A stretch of DNA of 64,000 nt, taken from assembly GCA_016195325.1 (NCBI GenBank), contig JACPZX010000105.1, positions 1-64,000 of the forward strand. The letters run 5' to 3'. A program made the position numbers and the translations under genes. The stretch's first letter is position 1; the number at the start of each line of letters is the position of its first letter. This document shows, piece by piece, positions 40,418 to 51,078 of this stretch. The DNA is from Acidobacteriota bacterium. Its GTDB lineage: Bacteria; Acidobacteriota; Polarisedimenticolia; JACPZX01. The notes under the pieces were generated by a model. That model was given only the letters and a program-made list of their open reading frames with translations, searched no databases and was not told the DNA's origin.

Positions 40418-41350
40418 TCACTTTGCCGGAGCCGGGGGCTTCGTCTCGCCGCTCTTCCTGAGGATGATATTCCCGCTGTAGGTCGTGACCGAGACGTCGA
40501 AGTCGGTCTCGGCGGTCGCGAAGCGAGCCTCCATGTACGGAGATCGCCGGCCATTCCTCACCGGCTTCGGCCCCATGGAGCTCTCGATGCCGCCGCTGAA
40601 GGTGGTCATCTTGAACCGCGCGGCGATGTCGGCGGGTACGACGAGCTGAACGGAGCCGCTGAAGGTTTCGATCTCGACGCCTCCATCGCCGCGGAAGCTC
40701 CCGTCGATGTGGATGTCGCCGGCGGTCGACTTGAGCTGCGCGCGTTCGAAGTCCTTTCCGGTGACGTCGATCGCCCCGCTGGTGGTCGTGACCTCGGCGG
40801 ATCGAGCCGCCCCCTTCACGGACACGGCGCCGCTCACGCTCTCGATCTGGACCTCCGCCGACACCGCGAGGACGTCGACCTTGCCCGTGACGGAATTGAC
40901 CTGGACGGACCTGGGATTGCCGGCGGCCGACACGGCGCCGTTCACCGTCTCGACGTTCACCACGCCGTCGACGCCGGTGATCGAAACCGAGGCGTTGAGC
41001 GTCTCGACGTCGAGCGACGCGCCGCTCGGCACGCGAATCTCGAGCTCGCTCCGGTAGTCGGAGTCGTCGCCCGAGCCGTACGACCAGTCCTCGGGGGTGG
41101 CGACGTCGATGGAGAAGTCCTGGCGATCTCCGTCGAACTCCAGCCCTTCCGCGCCGGCGGCGAGGCGGCCGGTCACCGAGACCTCCTTCGCCTCGTTCCC
41201 GGCGATCCTGAGCGAGCCGAAGCTGTTGCGGATCTGGACGTGGACGCTCGGCGACGCGGGCTTCTTCTTGTCGATCTGGACCTGCGCTCCCGCCGCGCCC
41301 ACGGAGAGCGCAAGCGCCGCGAGCGCCATCAGAGCCGTTCTCATCTTCAT
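40418..41350 (-). CDS. Exported DUF4097-type beta-helical protein
   Basis: A 310-residue precursor with a signal peptide (cleavage probably after GAAGA, ~22). The body consists of regularly spaced short beta-strands (SVSITGVDGVVNVETVNGAV, VQIESVSGAVSVKGAARS), the DUF4097 pattern. Such proteins commonly follow ECF sigma/anti-sigma pairs. The start overlaps the anti-sigma stop (ATGA). Role unknown; possibly an envelope sensor or scaffold. Confidence 0.87.
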   Translation of the reverse strand: MKMRTALMALAALALSVGAAGAQVQIDKKKPASPSVHVQIRNSFGSLRIAGNEAKEVSVTGRLAAGAEGLEFDGDRQDFSIDVATPEDWSYGSGDDSDYRSELEIRVPSGASLDVETLNASVSITGVDGVVNVETVNGAVSAAGNPRSVQVNSVTGKVDVLAVSAEVQIESVSGAVSVKGAARSAEVTTTSGAIDVTGKDFERAQLKSTAGDIHIDGSFRGDGGVEIETFSGSVQLVVPADIAARFKMTTFSGGIESSMGPKPVRNGRRSPYMEARFATAETDFDVSVTTYSGNIILRKSGETKPPAPAK

Positions 41351-42030
41351 CGTGTCCTCGTTCGCAGATCGGCCGTCTGCGTCACATGCTGGAGGAGAGC
41401 CACCTCACGCTGCCGCGTGGAGATGAGCATCTTCTGGAGCTGGCGGTTGCCGGGATCGCGCGCGACCGCCGTGCGGATCTCCTCGATGGCTCCCTCGATC
41501 AGTCTCAGGTTGTTGTCGACCGTCCGCACGGTCTCGGGCGAGAGCGACTTGCGCCTCTCGTAGAGGGCGGCCCGGAGCTGCTGCCTCGCCTCGATGAAGG
41601 CGATGTCGGCCCCGCCCAGGCTCGGGACGGAGGTCGGTGAGGAGGTCGCGCCGGCCGCGGGAACGAACTCGGGAGTTTCGCTCCCCGCCGGCGGCGGCAC
41701 GGCGGGCTTCGAACCGCCCGGCCGGCCCACGACGATCGCGACGTATCCCGCCCCCAGGATCGCCACGACGGCGGCGGCCGCGGCCGCGAGCCGGAGTCGG
41801 CGGACGGGCGGCCGCTCGCGCCGCGGGAAGCGGACGACGCGGGGTTCGAGCCCCGCCTCGATCTTCCGCCAGAGCTCGGCGGGCGGCTCGATCGATTCGG
41901 GGAGCTCCGCCGCGGCGGACTTCAACGCGCGGGCGTGGGCCTCTTCCTCGCGGCACGCCGCGCACGACTGGAGATGCGCGCGCGCGGCATCTGGGTCGTC
42001 GAACAGATCCCGGGCCTGATCGCACGTCAT
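41347..42030 (-). CDS. Anti-sigma factor with zf-HC2 domain
   Basis: A 227-residue membrane protein. The N-terminal zinc-binding anti-sigma domain is visible as C3 in MTCDQ, then HLQSCAAC. One membrane helix lies at ~85-105 (RLRLAAAAAAVVAILGAGYV). The periplasmic C-terminus includes a helical stretch (ARQQLRAALYERRKSLSPET) that may be a Zn- or ligand-sensing coil. The ATG at 42030 overlaps the sigma-factor stop as ATGA, and the stop overlaps the DUF4097 start. Expected to hold the sigma factor inactive at the membrane. Confidence 0.85.
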   Translation of the reverse strand: MTCDQARDLFDDPDAARAHLQSCAACREEEAHARALKSAAAELPESIEPPAELWRKIEAGLEPRVVRFPRRERPPVRRLRLAAAAAAVVAILGAGYVAIVVGRPGGSKPAVPPPAGSETPEFVPAAGATSSPTSVPSLGGADIAFIEARQQLRAALYERRKSLSPETVRTVDNNLRLIEGAIEEIRTAVARDPGNRQLQKMLISTRQREVALLQHVTQTADLRTRTR

Positions 42031-42626
42031 GACTTGAGCGCCTCCTTGAGGAGCGACCGCGCGCGGTGCAGGTGCGCCTTGGACGTTCCCTCCGCGATGC
42101 CGGCGATCGCCGCGATCTCCTCGTGCGTGTAGCCGTAGACCTCGTGGAGCACGAAGACGTGGCGAGCCCCCTCGGGAAGCCTCGCGATCGCGGCCTCGAG
42201 GTCGCCGCCCCCGGCCCGCGCGCCCGTCGTGGTGGCCCGAGCGGCGATCGCCTCGTGGTCTCCGATCGGCTCGACCTCGTCGGGGCTCGGCCGGCCGCGA
42301 CGATCGTTGAGGACGACGTTGACGGCCAGCCGGTGCAGCCATGACGAGAACAGGCTGCGTCCCTCGAACGAGTCGATCTTCTGCCACGCCCTGATGAAAG
42401 CCTCCTGCGTCATGTCCTCCGCCTCCGCGGCCCGTCCGGTCAGCCTCAGGCAGAGCCCGTAGATCCTGCCGGCGTTCCGCCGGTAGAGCGTCTCGAAGGC
42501 GGAACGATCCCCGCTCCTTGCGAGCTGCACGAGTTCGATCTCTTCGGGCTGGGCGCTCACGCTGCAGGGCGACGCTTCAAGGACCCACCTTCCCAGGGCC
42601 GGGCTGGCTGTCTGGCTCACGTCCAC
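42027..42626 (-). CDS. ECF-type RNA polymerase sigma factor
   Basis: A sigma-70 family ECF protein. Region 2 contains YRRNAGRIYGLCLRLTGRAAEAEDMTQEAFIRAW, with the DA/DMTQEAF core. Region 4 contains LPEGARHVFVLHEVYGYTHEEIAAIAGIAEGTSKAHLHRA, the HTH for the -35 element. The GTG at 42626 gives 199 aa; GTG at 42620 or 42560 would be shorter and cannot be excluded. A possible ECF-type promoter directly precedes the frame, which suggests self-activation. It is the first gene of the operon with the anti-sigma protein, DUF4097 and HEAT genes. Confidence 0.9.
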   Translation of the reverse strand: MDVSQTASPALGRWVLEASPCSVSAQPEEIELVQLARSGDRSAFETLYRRNAGRIYGLCLRLTGRAAEAEDMTQEAFIRAWQKIDSFEGRSLFSSWLHRLAVNVVLNDRRGRPSPDEVEPIGDHEAIAARATTTGARAGGGDLEAAIARLPEGARHVFVLHEVYGYTHEEIAAIAGIAEGTSKAHLHRARSLLKEALKS

Positions 42627-42654
42627 TAGGACACGACGTCGGCGGGGAAGGTTT
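42627..42654 (-). promoter_or_regulatory. Possible self-recognised ECF promoter
   Basis: On the minus strand AAACCTT (42654-42648), 15 bp and GTCCTA (42632-42627) resemble the AAC -35 / (C)TA -10 type of ECF promoters. The predicted start would lie at about 42620, on the second in-frame GTG of the sigma-factor gene. Match by eye only. Confidence 0.3.
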
Positions 42655-42665
42655 AGACCCCGGGC

Positions 42666-43729
42666 TCAGATCGCCGCGCTCGGGTCGGCGTTGAGGTCGA
42701 AACCGGATGTCTCGCCGCGCCGGAGACGGCTGAAGCCCGCCGCCGCGATCATCGCCGCGTTGTCGGTCGTGAGGGCGAAGCTCGTCGTGAGGACGGGGAC
42801 TCCCGCGTCCTTCCCCGCGGCGGACATCGCGGCTCGCAGGCGTGAATTGCAGGCGACGCCCCCGGCGAGGCCTATCGCCGCGGCGCGCGCCTCCCGCGCG
42901 ATCTTCATCGTGGTGCGGACCAGGTTGTCGACGACCGCCTCCTGAAACGAGGCGATCAGGTCGAGCACCGCCTGGGGGCAGTCCGCCGCCTGCGGCGCGC
43001 GCGGGACGTCGTCGTCGGGGTTCATGAACTCGAGACGCGCGATCGAATGGGTCTCGACGTGGCGCAGCGCGGCCGTCTTGTACCCCGAGAAGGAGAAGTC
43101 GTCGCTCCCGTCGCTCATCTTCGGACGTCCGAACGGGAAGCGCTTCGGGTCGCCGTGCTTCGCGAGGCGATCGAGGATCGGCCCGCCGGGATAACCGAGG
43201 CCGAGGATCCGGGCGACCTTGTCGTACGCCTCCCCCGCCGCGTCGTCGCGCGTCCGCGCGAGCGTGTCGTAGCGCCCGTCGTCCTTCTTCATGAGATAGA
43301 GCGCCGTGTGCCCCCCGGACACGACGAGGAAGAGCGCGGGAAGCGGCACGTCGGCGTGCTCGAGGAAGAGGCTCCGGATGTGCCCCTCGAGGTGATTCAC
43401 CCCCGCCAGCGGGAGCCGCCGCGCGTACGCGATCCCCTTCGCGACCTGGAGGCCCACGAGAAGGCAGCCGACGAGCCCGGGGCCGAAGGTGACGGCGACG
43501 GCGCCGAGGTCCTCGAGGCGGCACCCGGCCGTCCCCAGGGCCTCCTCGATGACGGTGTCGATCGCGAGGAGGTGCTGGCGCGCGGCGAGGTCGGGGACGA
43601 CGCCGCCGTACCGGCGGTGGATCGGAATCTGCGAGGCGACGACGTTCGAGCGGATCGTGCGCGGCGTCTCGAGGACCGCGGCCGCCGTCTCGTCGCACGA
43701 CGACTCGATGCCGAGGACGAGGTCCGGCG

Positions 43730-43733
<4 letters not shown>
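42666..43733 (-). CDS. tsaD: tRNA N6-adenosine threonylcarbamoyltransferase
   Basis: A 355-residue TsaD that transfers the threonylcarbamoyl group to A37 of ANN-reading tRNAs. Metal-binding histidines are in GVNHLEGHI. The ASKHA signature ([25 protein letters not shown]) and the N-terminal [13 protein letters not shown] are present. ATG at 43733 overlaps the mtnA stop as ATGA. Full length; the rest of the TsaBCE machinery is not in the window. Confidence 0.96.
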
Positions 43734-44779
<1,046 letters not shown>

Positions 44780-44836
44780 GTTGCGACGCTCCCCGTGCGG
44801 AGGATTTCCGTTTCCGGACGTGCGGAGACGCCATGG

Positions 44837-44842
44837 TATAGT
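44837..44842 (+). promoter_or_regulatory. Probable -10 element of the mutase gene
   Basis: TATAGT lies in the 116-bp divergent region between mtnA (start 44779) and the mutase gene (start 44896). Transcripts would have a leader of ~48 nt. There is no good -35 hexamer. Confidence 0.3.
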
Positions 44843-44895
44843 GCCTTCCCCGGCGCGGCAACGCGCCCGAAGCGTAGGAAGCTGCCGGCGACCCG

Positions 44896-46530
<1,635 letters not shown>

Positions 46531-46553
46531 CGCCGGAGGCATGACGCGGGACG

Positions 46554-47327
46554 ATGTGCACCGTCACGTTTCTCCCCGTCGCGGGCGGCTACCTGCTCGC
46601 GCACAACCGTGACGAGTCGTTCCAGCGTGCGCGCGGCGTCCCTCCGCACCGCCACGTCGAGGAGGGACGCGCCTTCGTCGCGCCTCGGGATCCCGACGGC
46701 CGGGGATCGTGGATCGGCATGAACGACGCCGGCGTCACCACCTGCGTCCTCAACGCCGCGGAAACGAATCCATCCCGCCTTCCCGCCGCGCCGACGAGCC
46801 GCGGGCTCGTCCTGTGGAGCCTGCTCCCTCTCGGCTCGATCGACGGCGTCCGCGACACGCTGCTCCGCCTGCGATCCCGGCTGGGCGACGTGCGCGCCTT
46901 CCAGATCGTCGTCGCCGAGCCGCCCCGCGGACGGAGCGCCCCCGCCGCAACGGGGTGGATGCGCTGGGACGGCGCGCGGCTGACGTCCGGTCGGAAGGAT
47001 GGACCGGCGATCTACGTGTCGTCGGGGTACGACCAGGGCGGGGCGGAACGCGAGCGCGCGCGATCGTGGACGCGTTTCGTCGAATCGCTCGCGACCGGAC
47101 GCGGCCGCGAGGAGATCCGTCGCGAGGCCCGGGGGCTGAGATCGTTGATGAGGTCCCACGAGCCGGCGCAGGGGCCTCTGTCGGTCTGCATGCACGGTCC
47201 GCACGCGGCGACCGTCAGCTCGAGCCTCGTGACCGTGGCCGGCGGGAGGGCGGCGCTCCGGTACCACGACGGGCGGCCGTGCGACGGGAGCGCGCCCGAG
47301 GTCGTCCGCGCGCTCCCGCTCCGTTGA
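46554..47327 (+). CDS. NRDE-family (TANGO2-like) protein
   Basis: A 257-residue protein beginning MCTVTFLPV, with Cys2 as the probable N-terminal nucleophile after Met removal. The name-giving motif is in LLAHNRDESF, followed by GSWIGMNDAGVTTCVLN, a conserved block. The family is Ntn-hydrolase related and linked to acyl-CoA or haem handling in eukaryotic homologues; the bacterial role is unknown. It is probably co-transcribed with the mutase gene. Its stop is 9 bp from the stop of the opposing cytochrome gene. Confidence 0.87.
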   Translation: MCTVTFLPVAGGYLLAHNRDESFQRARGVPPHRHVEEGRAFVAPRDPDGRGSWIGMNDAGVTTCVLNAAETNPSRLPAAPTSRGLVLWSLLPLGSIDGVRDTLLRLRSRLGDVRAFQIVVAEPPRGRSAPAATGWMRWDGARLTSGRKDGPAIYVSSGYDQGGAERERARSWTRFVESLATGRGREEIRREARGLRSLMRSHEPAQGPLSVCMHGPHAATVSSSLVTVAGGRAALRYHDGRPCDGSAPEVVRALPLR

Positions 47328-47336
47328 TCCGGCTCC

Positions 47337-48431
47337 CTACTTGCCCGCGCCGGGCGGATCGAACCTGGCGGCATCGATCGGCGCGTTCGGCTTCACCTCG
47401 GTGAACTTCCGCGTGGCGCTCTGCCACGGATCCACGTTCGAGTAGACGATCGTGAAGGGGATCTTCACCCCGGCGACCTCGCGGTAGTCGTCGAAGTCGG
47501 TCTGCTCGGGGATGGCGCCGATCAACGAGATCGTCGCGGAGAACGACCGGAGGAGCAGCCCCGTCTGCCTGTCGAAGTAGAAGCGCAGCCGCGTTCCGTT
47601 CGGCCCCTCGCCACGCATCACGTACGCGTCCTTCTCGGCGATCTTCTCCGTCGCGACCACCTTCATCGAGGCGCCGGCGGTCGCGATCTTGATCGGGTCG
47701 TAGACCTTCACCGCCTCGCGGAACTGCGCGAGCTCGTCGGCGTCCATCTCGTGCTGCCCGCGCGGATTCTTCACCCAGCCGGTCTTCCCGTTGGAAGCCG
47801 TCGTGTTCGTGCCGTTCGGCGTCGTGCCGACGATCAGGATCCTGTTCCCTTCCGCCAGGATGACCTCGAGGGGCGCCGGCTTGCCGCTCTGGCCCTCGCG
47901 CGTCCCTTTCATCGAAAGGGTCTTGAGCCTGGCCGCCGCGTCGGCGCCGCCGATCGCCTTCACATACTTGTCGACGACCTCCTGGGCCGACGGGTACGCG
48001 GGCTCCTTCTCGTCGGCGTCCCCCTCGTCGGACTTCGCCGGGGCCGGGGCCGGAAGCGGGATGAGGCCGACGGGATGGTTCGCTCCCCGGTGGCAGCTGT
48101 TGCACGTCACCGCCGGCCGGCCGCCGAAGCTGTTCCTGTTGATGTCCAGGACCATCTGGATCATCTTCCGCGCCGTCTTCTTCTCGTCCTTGTCGTCCTT
48201 GTCCATCTCCCACTTGTCGCCGTTCACGACGTGGCAGAAGGCGCAATTGACTCCGAGAGAGGCCCGCATCGCGTTCATGACCGGGCCGATCTGGGAGGTC
48301 GGCATTCCCTTGAGCACCTGGATGTTCTTCTGGGTCTGCTCGGCCGGCTTGTCCTCCGCCGCCGCCACGGGGGCGGCCGCCGCCAGCGCGAGGAACAGCC
48401 CCGCCGCGAGCCATCTGCCTTCGGAATTCAT
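47337..48431 (-). CDS. Secreted dihaem c-type cytochrome, reaction-centre cytochrome-like
   Basis: A 364-residue precursor from an ATG at 48431 preceded by GGAGGAGA. Signal peptide to ~25. Two CxxCH haem sites are seen, CAFCH (~65) and CNSCH (~112), in the setting of the photosynthetic reaction-centre cytochrome subunit (MRASLGVNCAFCHVV, ARKMIQMVLDINRN). The C-terminal ~210 residues lack haem motifs and look like an outer-membrane lipoprotein-carrier-type beta fold. Related proteins occur widely in Acidobacteriota. It lies 65 bp downstream of the FG-GAP/TPR gene on the same strand. A periplasmic electron carrier is the likely role. Confidence 0.83.
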   Translation of the reverse strand: MNSEGRWLAAGLFLALAAAAPVAAAEDKPAEQTQKNIQVLKGMPTSQIGPVMNAMRASLGVNCAFCHVVNGDKWEMDKDDKDEKKTARKMIQMVLDINRNSFGGRPAVTCNSCHRGANHPVGLIPLPAPAPAKSDEGDADEKEPAYPSAQEVVDKYVKAIGGADAAARLKTLSMKGTREGQSGKPAPLEVILAEGNRILIVGTTPNGTNTTASNGKTGWVKNPRGQHEMDADELAQFREAVKVYDPIKIATAGASMKVVATEKIAEKDAYVMRGEGPNGTRLRFYFDRQTGLLLRSFSATISLIGAIPEQTDFDDYREVAGVKIPFTIVYSNVDPWQSATRKFTEVKPNAPIDAARFDPPGAGK

Positions 48432-48496
48432 CGATCTCTCCTCCGCTGATTGTCGATCCACGGGCCCGCTCGACGCCCGGATCGAAGGGTCGAATC

Positions 48497-50968
48497 TTAC
48501 TTCGGAACCGGCTCGCCGCGCTTCACCGTGATCGTGCGGTCGGCCGCGACGTCGGTGAGGACCTGGGTCTGCCCGTCGGGCCAGCGGATGTCGATGCGCT
48601 CGACGCGCGTCAGGCCCCCCAGGCCGAAGTGAAGGCCCGGCGGGCTCTCCGATCCGAAGCCGCGCCCCGCCGTCGCCTCCTGCACCTGGTGAATCGCTCC
48701 CGCGCGGATCGTGACGCGCCCACCGATCGCCTCCCGGTTCCTGTCGGGCTGGACGAGCCGGACGTTGATCCAGTGCTTCCGGTTCCCCAGCTCGTTCCGG
48801 TAGAAGGCGGCGTGCCACCAGTCTCCGTGGAAGAAGCCGCCGAGCTCGGTGTAGATGTCGAGATCCCCGTCGCCGTCCCAGTCTGCGAAGGTCACGCCGT
48901 GCCCCTTCCCGAGGTTCCCCGTCCCGGAGTACCCCGTGATGTCCTCGAACCGCTTCCCCGCGATGTTGCGGTAGAGCTTCTTCGGCTCGACGCGGCGGAG
49001 CTCCGGGTTGCCCGTCCCCAGGTAGAGGTCGACGTACCCGTCGTTGTCGAGATCGGCGACCCCCGCCGCCATGATGCCGAGCGGGTACTTGAAGCCGGCC
49101 TCGATCGAGACGTCCGTGAAGGTCCCGTCGCCGTTGTTCCTGTACAGGCGCGGGATGTGATCGACCGGGCCCGGCTCGTACCCCGGCTGGTAGCCGGCGA
49201 GAACCTGCTCCCACGGCGCGAGGCTTCCGGTCCAGATGTCGAGATCGCCATCGCTGTCGAGATCCGAGAAGAACGCGATGTAGCCGTTCTCCTTCCCGGA
49301 CCCCTGCACGTGCGCGCGGGCCGCGACGTCGGTGAAGGTCCCGTCGTGGTTGTTGCGGTAGAGCCGGTTCTGCGTCAGGCGGCCGTGGAAAAAGATGTCC
49401 GGCCAGCCGTCGTCGTCGTAGTCCCCGATCGCCACGCCGATCGTCCCGAACCCCGGCTTCTCGGCGACGCCGGCCTTCACCGTCACGTTCTCGAACGTGC
49501 CGTCGCGCCGATTGTGGTAGAGCTGGTTCGTCGACCCGTCGATGTAGACGCCGTTGGTCACGACGAGGTCGAGCCAGCCGTCGCGGTCGTAGTCGAACCA
49601 CGCGAGGTTGAACGACGATCCGCGATCCGCGACCCCCGCCGCCTCGGCGACGTCGGTGAAGGTGCCGTCCCCGTTGTTCCGGAGGAGCGAGTTGGGGGCC
49701 GGCCCGTTCCAGCCGTTCCGCGCGATGTAGAGGTCGGGATCGCCGTCGTTGTCGTAATCGGCCCACACGGCGCCGAACCCCGGCTCGGTGCGGGTCAGCT
49801 TCGCGTCGATGGTCGCGTCGGCGAAGGAGCTCCCCTGCCCCCTGTAGAGCGTGCAGTACGTGTCGCAGCCGCAGACGACGACGTCGTCCTTCCCGTCCAT
49901 GTCGTAGTCGGCCCACGAGGCCGGGCCAGCCCCCGCGAACTTGTCGAGGTGCAGCCGGGAAGCGATGTCGGTGAACTTGAGGTCGGGAGGGTGGGCTCTA
50001 TCGTAGACCTCGTCGCGAAGCGGAAAGCGGAGCTTCTGCGGAACGTCCGCCGCGTACCCTCCCATCGCGTCCCAGGCCATGCGCAGATCGTAGAGGTACG
50101 GGAGGGTCGCCTTGATCTCGCAGGCCTTGCGGAACGCGTCGGCGGCCTTCCGGTACTCGTTCTGGCGGAAGAACGCGTGGCCGATCGTGTTCCATGCGCT
50201 CGACAGGTCGACGCCGGGCCGGCGCTCGACCTGGAGCTGCGCGATCAGATCGCCGAGCGTGGCGCGCGCGGCATCCCACTCCCCCGAGCGGAACTGGACC
50301 TCGGCGAGGAGGCTTCTCGCCTCGATCCCGCCGTCGGAGCTCCGGGGAACCTGATCGATGACCTTCTCGAGCTGGTAGCGGGCGTGATCCATCGCCCACG
50401 CCGAGTCCTGGTAGACACGGCGCGGGTCCCCGGCCTTCTTCATGCGGACCTCGGCGGCGAAGATCCACTGGACGAACTTGAGCCTGAAATCCGGCCGGTC
50501 GGGGTTCCGCTCGATGAGCCCCTGGTAGAGGGCGAGCGTGGCGTCAGGGTCGAATGCCCCGGGGATCCGGCGTCCGAAGATCTCGGCGAGCTGGAGCCGG
50601 ATGTAGTCGCGGGTCGGATCGAGACGCAGCGACTCCTTCATCTCGCCGGCCGCCTCGTCGAACGGACGCCCCTCCCGCACGGCGATCTCGAGGAGCGACC
50701 TCCCGAGGAGAAAGTGCGCGTCGGCGCTCCCGGGTGAGATCGCGAGCGCGCGACGGAAGGCCGAGACCGCCTCGGCGTGCCGGCCCTGCTGCGCGAGCTC
50801 GGCCCCGTCGCGGATGTGTTTGGCCGCGACGGGATCTTCGCCGGGGGCTTCCGGGCCCCCGGCCTCGGCGAAGGGTGGACTCATCGCGTGGACGGCGACT
50901 CCGACTCCGGCCGCGAGGAGTGTCGCCAGCACGATGATGGCGCGACGGCGCCCGCGAGATGGTTTCAA
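48497..50968 (-). CDS. TPR plus FG-GAP/ASPIC-UnbV repeat protein
   Basis: An ~823-residue exported protein. The start at TTG 50968 has GGGGGA 6 nt upstream and is followed at once by a signal-like helix; an ATG at 51034 would add 22 residues. Residues ~50-310 are TPR-like. Then come about eight FG-GAP/VCBS blades with DxDxDG calcium loops (DYDMDGKDDV, DYDNDGDPDL, DYDRDGWLDL). The C-terminal ASPIC/UnbV unit ends in RVERIDIRWPDGQTQVL. It is probably a beta-propeller envelope protein. The gene is divergent from a TPR gene whose downstream neighbour is a related FG-GAP protein. Confidence 0.85.
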   Translation of the reverse strand: MKPSRGRRRAIIVLATLLAAGVGVAVHAMSPPFAEAGGPEAPGEDPVAAKHIRDGAELAQQGRHAEAVSAFRRALAISPGSADAHFLLGRSLLEIAVREGRPFDEAAGEMKESLRLDPTRDYIRLQLAEIFGRRIPGAFDPDATLALYQGLIERNPDRPDFRLKFVQWIFAAEVRMKKAGDPRRVYQDSAWAMDHARYQLEKVIDQVPRSSDGGIEARSLLAEVQFRSGEWDAARATLGDLIAQLQVERRPGVDLSSAWNTIGHAFFRQNEYRKAADAFRKACEIKATLPYLYDLRMAWDAMGGYAADVPQKLRFPLRDEVYDRAHPPDLKFTDIASRLHLDKFAGAGPASWADYDMDGKDDVVVCGCDTYCTLYRGQGSSFADATIDAKLTRTEPGFGAVWADYDNDGDPDLYIARNGWNGPAPNSLLRNNGDGTFTDVAEAAGVADRGSSFNLAWFDYDRDGWLDLVVTNGVYIDGSTNQLYHNRRDGTFENVTVKAGVAEKPGFGTIGVAIGDYDDDGWPDIFFHGRLTQNRLYRNNHDGTFTDVAARAHVQGSGKENGYIAFFSDLDSDGDLDIWTGSLAPWEQVLAGYQPGYEPGPVDHIPRLYRNNGDGTFTDVSIEAGFKYPLGIMAAGVADLDNDGYVDLYLGTGNPELRRVEPKKLYRNIAGKRFEDITGYSGTGNLGKGHGVTFADWDGDGDLDIYTELGGFFHGDWWHAAFYRNELGNRKHWINVRLVQPDRNREAIGGRVTIRAGAIHQVQEATAGRGFGSESPPGLHFGLGGLTRVERIDIRWPDGQTQVLTDVAADRTITVKRGEPVPK

Positions 50969-51065
50969 ACCTTGTCCCCCGGGGCGCCGCGCGCTCGAGA
51001 CGTCCCAAAGACCGCACATATACCCCGCCCGCACGCGCCGATCAAGGGCGGACGGGTTCCCGCGC

Positions 51066-51071
51066 TATACT
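51066..51071 (+). promoter_or_regulatory. -10 element for a probable leaderless TPR mRNA
   Basis: TATACT ends 7 nt before the ATG at 51079, so transcription would begin at or beside the start codon. No Shine-Dalgarno is present in the gap. Confidence 0.4.
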
Positions 51072-51078
51072 TTTCGGG

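Noticed and set aside
41839-41856. T-arm-like GCGGGGTTCGAGCCCCGC, as in a tRNA
   Set aside because: It lies inside the anti-sigma gene and no acceptor, D-arm or anticodon arm can be placed around it.
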